NCBI GenBank assembly: GCA_944323445.1
Contig: CALUSM010000003.1
Coordinates: forward strand, 1 to 64,000
Source: an uncultured Bacteroidales bacterium
GTDB lineage: Bacteria; Bacteroidota; Bacteroidia; Bacteroidales; UBA932
Length of the DNA: 64,000 nucleotides
Reading direction: 5' to 3'
Shown: one piece after another, positions 63,748 to 64,000 of the stretch
Layout: the number at the start of each line of letters is the position of its first letter
How positions within the stretch are numbered: the first letter of the stretch is position 1
The notes under the pieces: generated by a model
Seen by the model: the letters and a program-made list of their open reading frames with translations, nothing else
What the model was told of the DNA's origin: nothing
Databases searched by the model: none
Made by a program: the position numbers and the translations under genes

Positions 63748-64000
63748 ATGAAATCAATTACACAGACCGCATTCAGTTTCAACCGTCAGACAGGCAAGTA
63801 CGAAGGAAAAGTCCGCGACGTCTACACGATAGACGACCGGTTCATCGCCATGATAGCTACCGACAGGATATCTGCGTTCGATGTCATCCTGCCCAAGGGG
63901 ATCCCCTACAAAGGACAGGTACTCAACCAGATAGCATCCATGTTCCTGGATGCCACAGCCGACATCGTACAGAACTGGAAGATAGCCTCGCCCGATCCCA
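63748..64000 (+). CDS. purC: Phosphoribosylaminoimidazole-succinocarboxamide synthase, 5' part
   Basis: The first 84 codons are inside the window and the rest lies beyond its right edge. [19 protein letters not shown] and [20 protein letters not shown] are the conserved N-terminal ATP- and substrate-binding segments of PurC, which joins aspartate to CAIR in purine synthesis. The ATG at 63748 gives [14 protein letters not shown], a good start. No break is seen in the visible part. Confidence 0.95.
   Translation, partial: MKSITQTAFSFNRQTGKYEGKVRDVYTIDDRFIAMIATDRISAFDVILPKGIPYKGQVLNQIASMFLDATADIVQNWKIASPDP

Overview
The window is chromosomal DNA of a Bacteroidota bacterium, most likely a GC-rich gut-type member of the Bacteroidales. 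Evidence: -7 boxes of the TAnnTTTG type (one with a perfect TTTG-N19-TAnnTTTG layout at 17381-17411), three-gene SusC/SusD/lipoprotein operons, a subtilase with a C-terminal domain like those sorted by the type IX secretion system beside a PorV/PorQ-type barrel gene, and the tRNA(Thr-Tyr-Gly-Thr)-tuf-tRNA(Trp)-secE-nusG-rplKAJL-rpoBC cluster. A genus cannot be fixed from this sequence alone; GC-rich lineages such as Alistipes-like or related uncultured families would fit.

Layout. 1-16 kb: housekeeping genes (era, rluB, an orphan FtsX/MacB-type permease, threonine aldolase, recJ, lysS, a SpoU-type RNA methyltransferase, a shikimate dehydrogenase homologue, two overlapping MFS paralogues, ssb, purA), with several short palindromic repeats, one of them inside a reading frame. 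15.5-30.4 kb: dxs, five tRNAs, tuf, secE, nusG, four ribosomal protein genes, rpoB and rpoC, with a strong hairpin between rplL and rpoB. 30.4-34.8 kb: a small secreted protein of unknown function, then a PorV/PorQ-like barrel translationally coupled to a subtilisin-like protease. 34.9-47.7 kb: the most interesting region, two homologous operons (susC-susD-lipoprotein) pointing away from each other around a tyrosine recombinase. 47.8-64 kb: a membrane pyrophosphatase, murI, a thioredoxin-fold lipoprotein, a gamma-carbonic-anhydrase-like protein, NADP-type glutamate dehydrogenase, a two-subunit 2-oxoacid:ferredoxin oxidoreductase, an outer-membrane biogenesis group (nadK-uppS-bamA-skp), a second OmpH-family gene, a glycosyltransferase and the start of purC.

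Main result. The 5' ends of the two susC genes carry a 94-bp inverted repeat (40495-40588 and 42048-42141, 6 mismatches by eye). It includes an identical 16-bp core, TGTTACTCGCGGTAAC, whose GTTAC-N5-GTAAC symmetry resembles a tyrosine-recombinase crossover site. The 1459 bp between the cores hold the recombinase, a roughly 300-nt AT-rich leader with a hairpin, and the first ten codons of the left susC. In the orientation shown the left operon has a complete signal peptide, while the right susC begins mid-signal-peptide (MLLAVTSAAFAQ). Inversion would move the leader and start codon onto the right susC in frame. This reads as an either/or phase-variation switch for two surface nutrient-binding complexes, related in principle to the recombinase-driven SusC/SusD inversions known from Bacteroides fragilis. 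The third genes have diverged most; one encodes a canonical EF-hand loop that the other lacks.

Co-working genes: gdhA with korA/korB suggests glutamate fermentation through 2-oxoglutarate to succinyl-CoA and reduced ferredoxin. nadK-uppS-bamA-skp links isoprenoid carrier synthesis to outer-membrane protein assembly. The rpl/rpo cluster is conventional.
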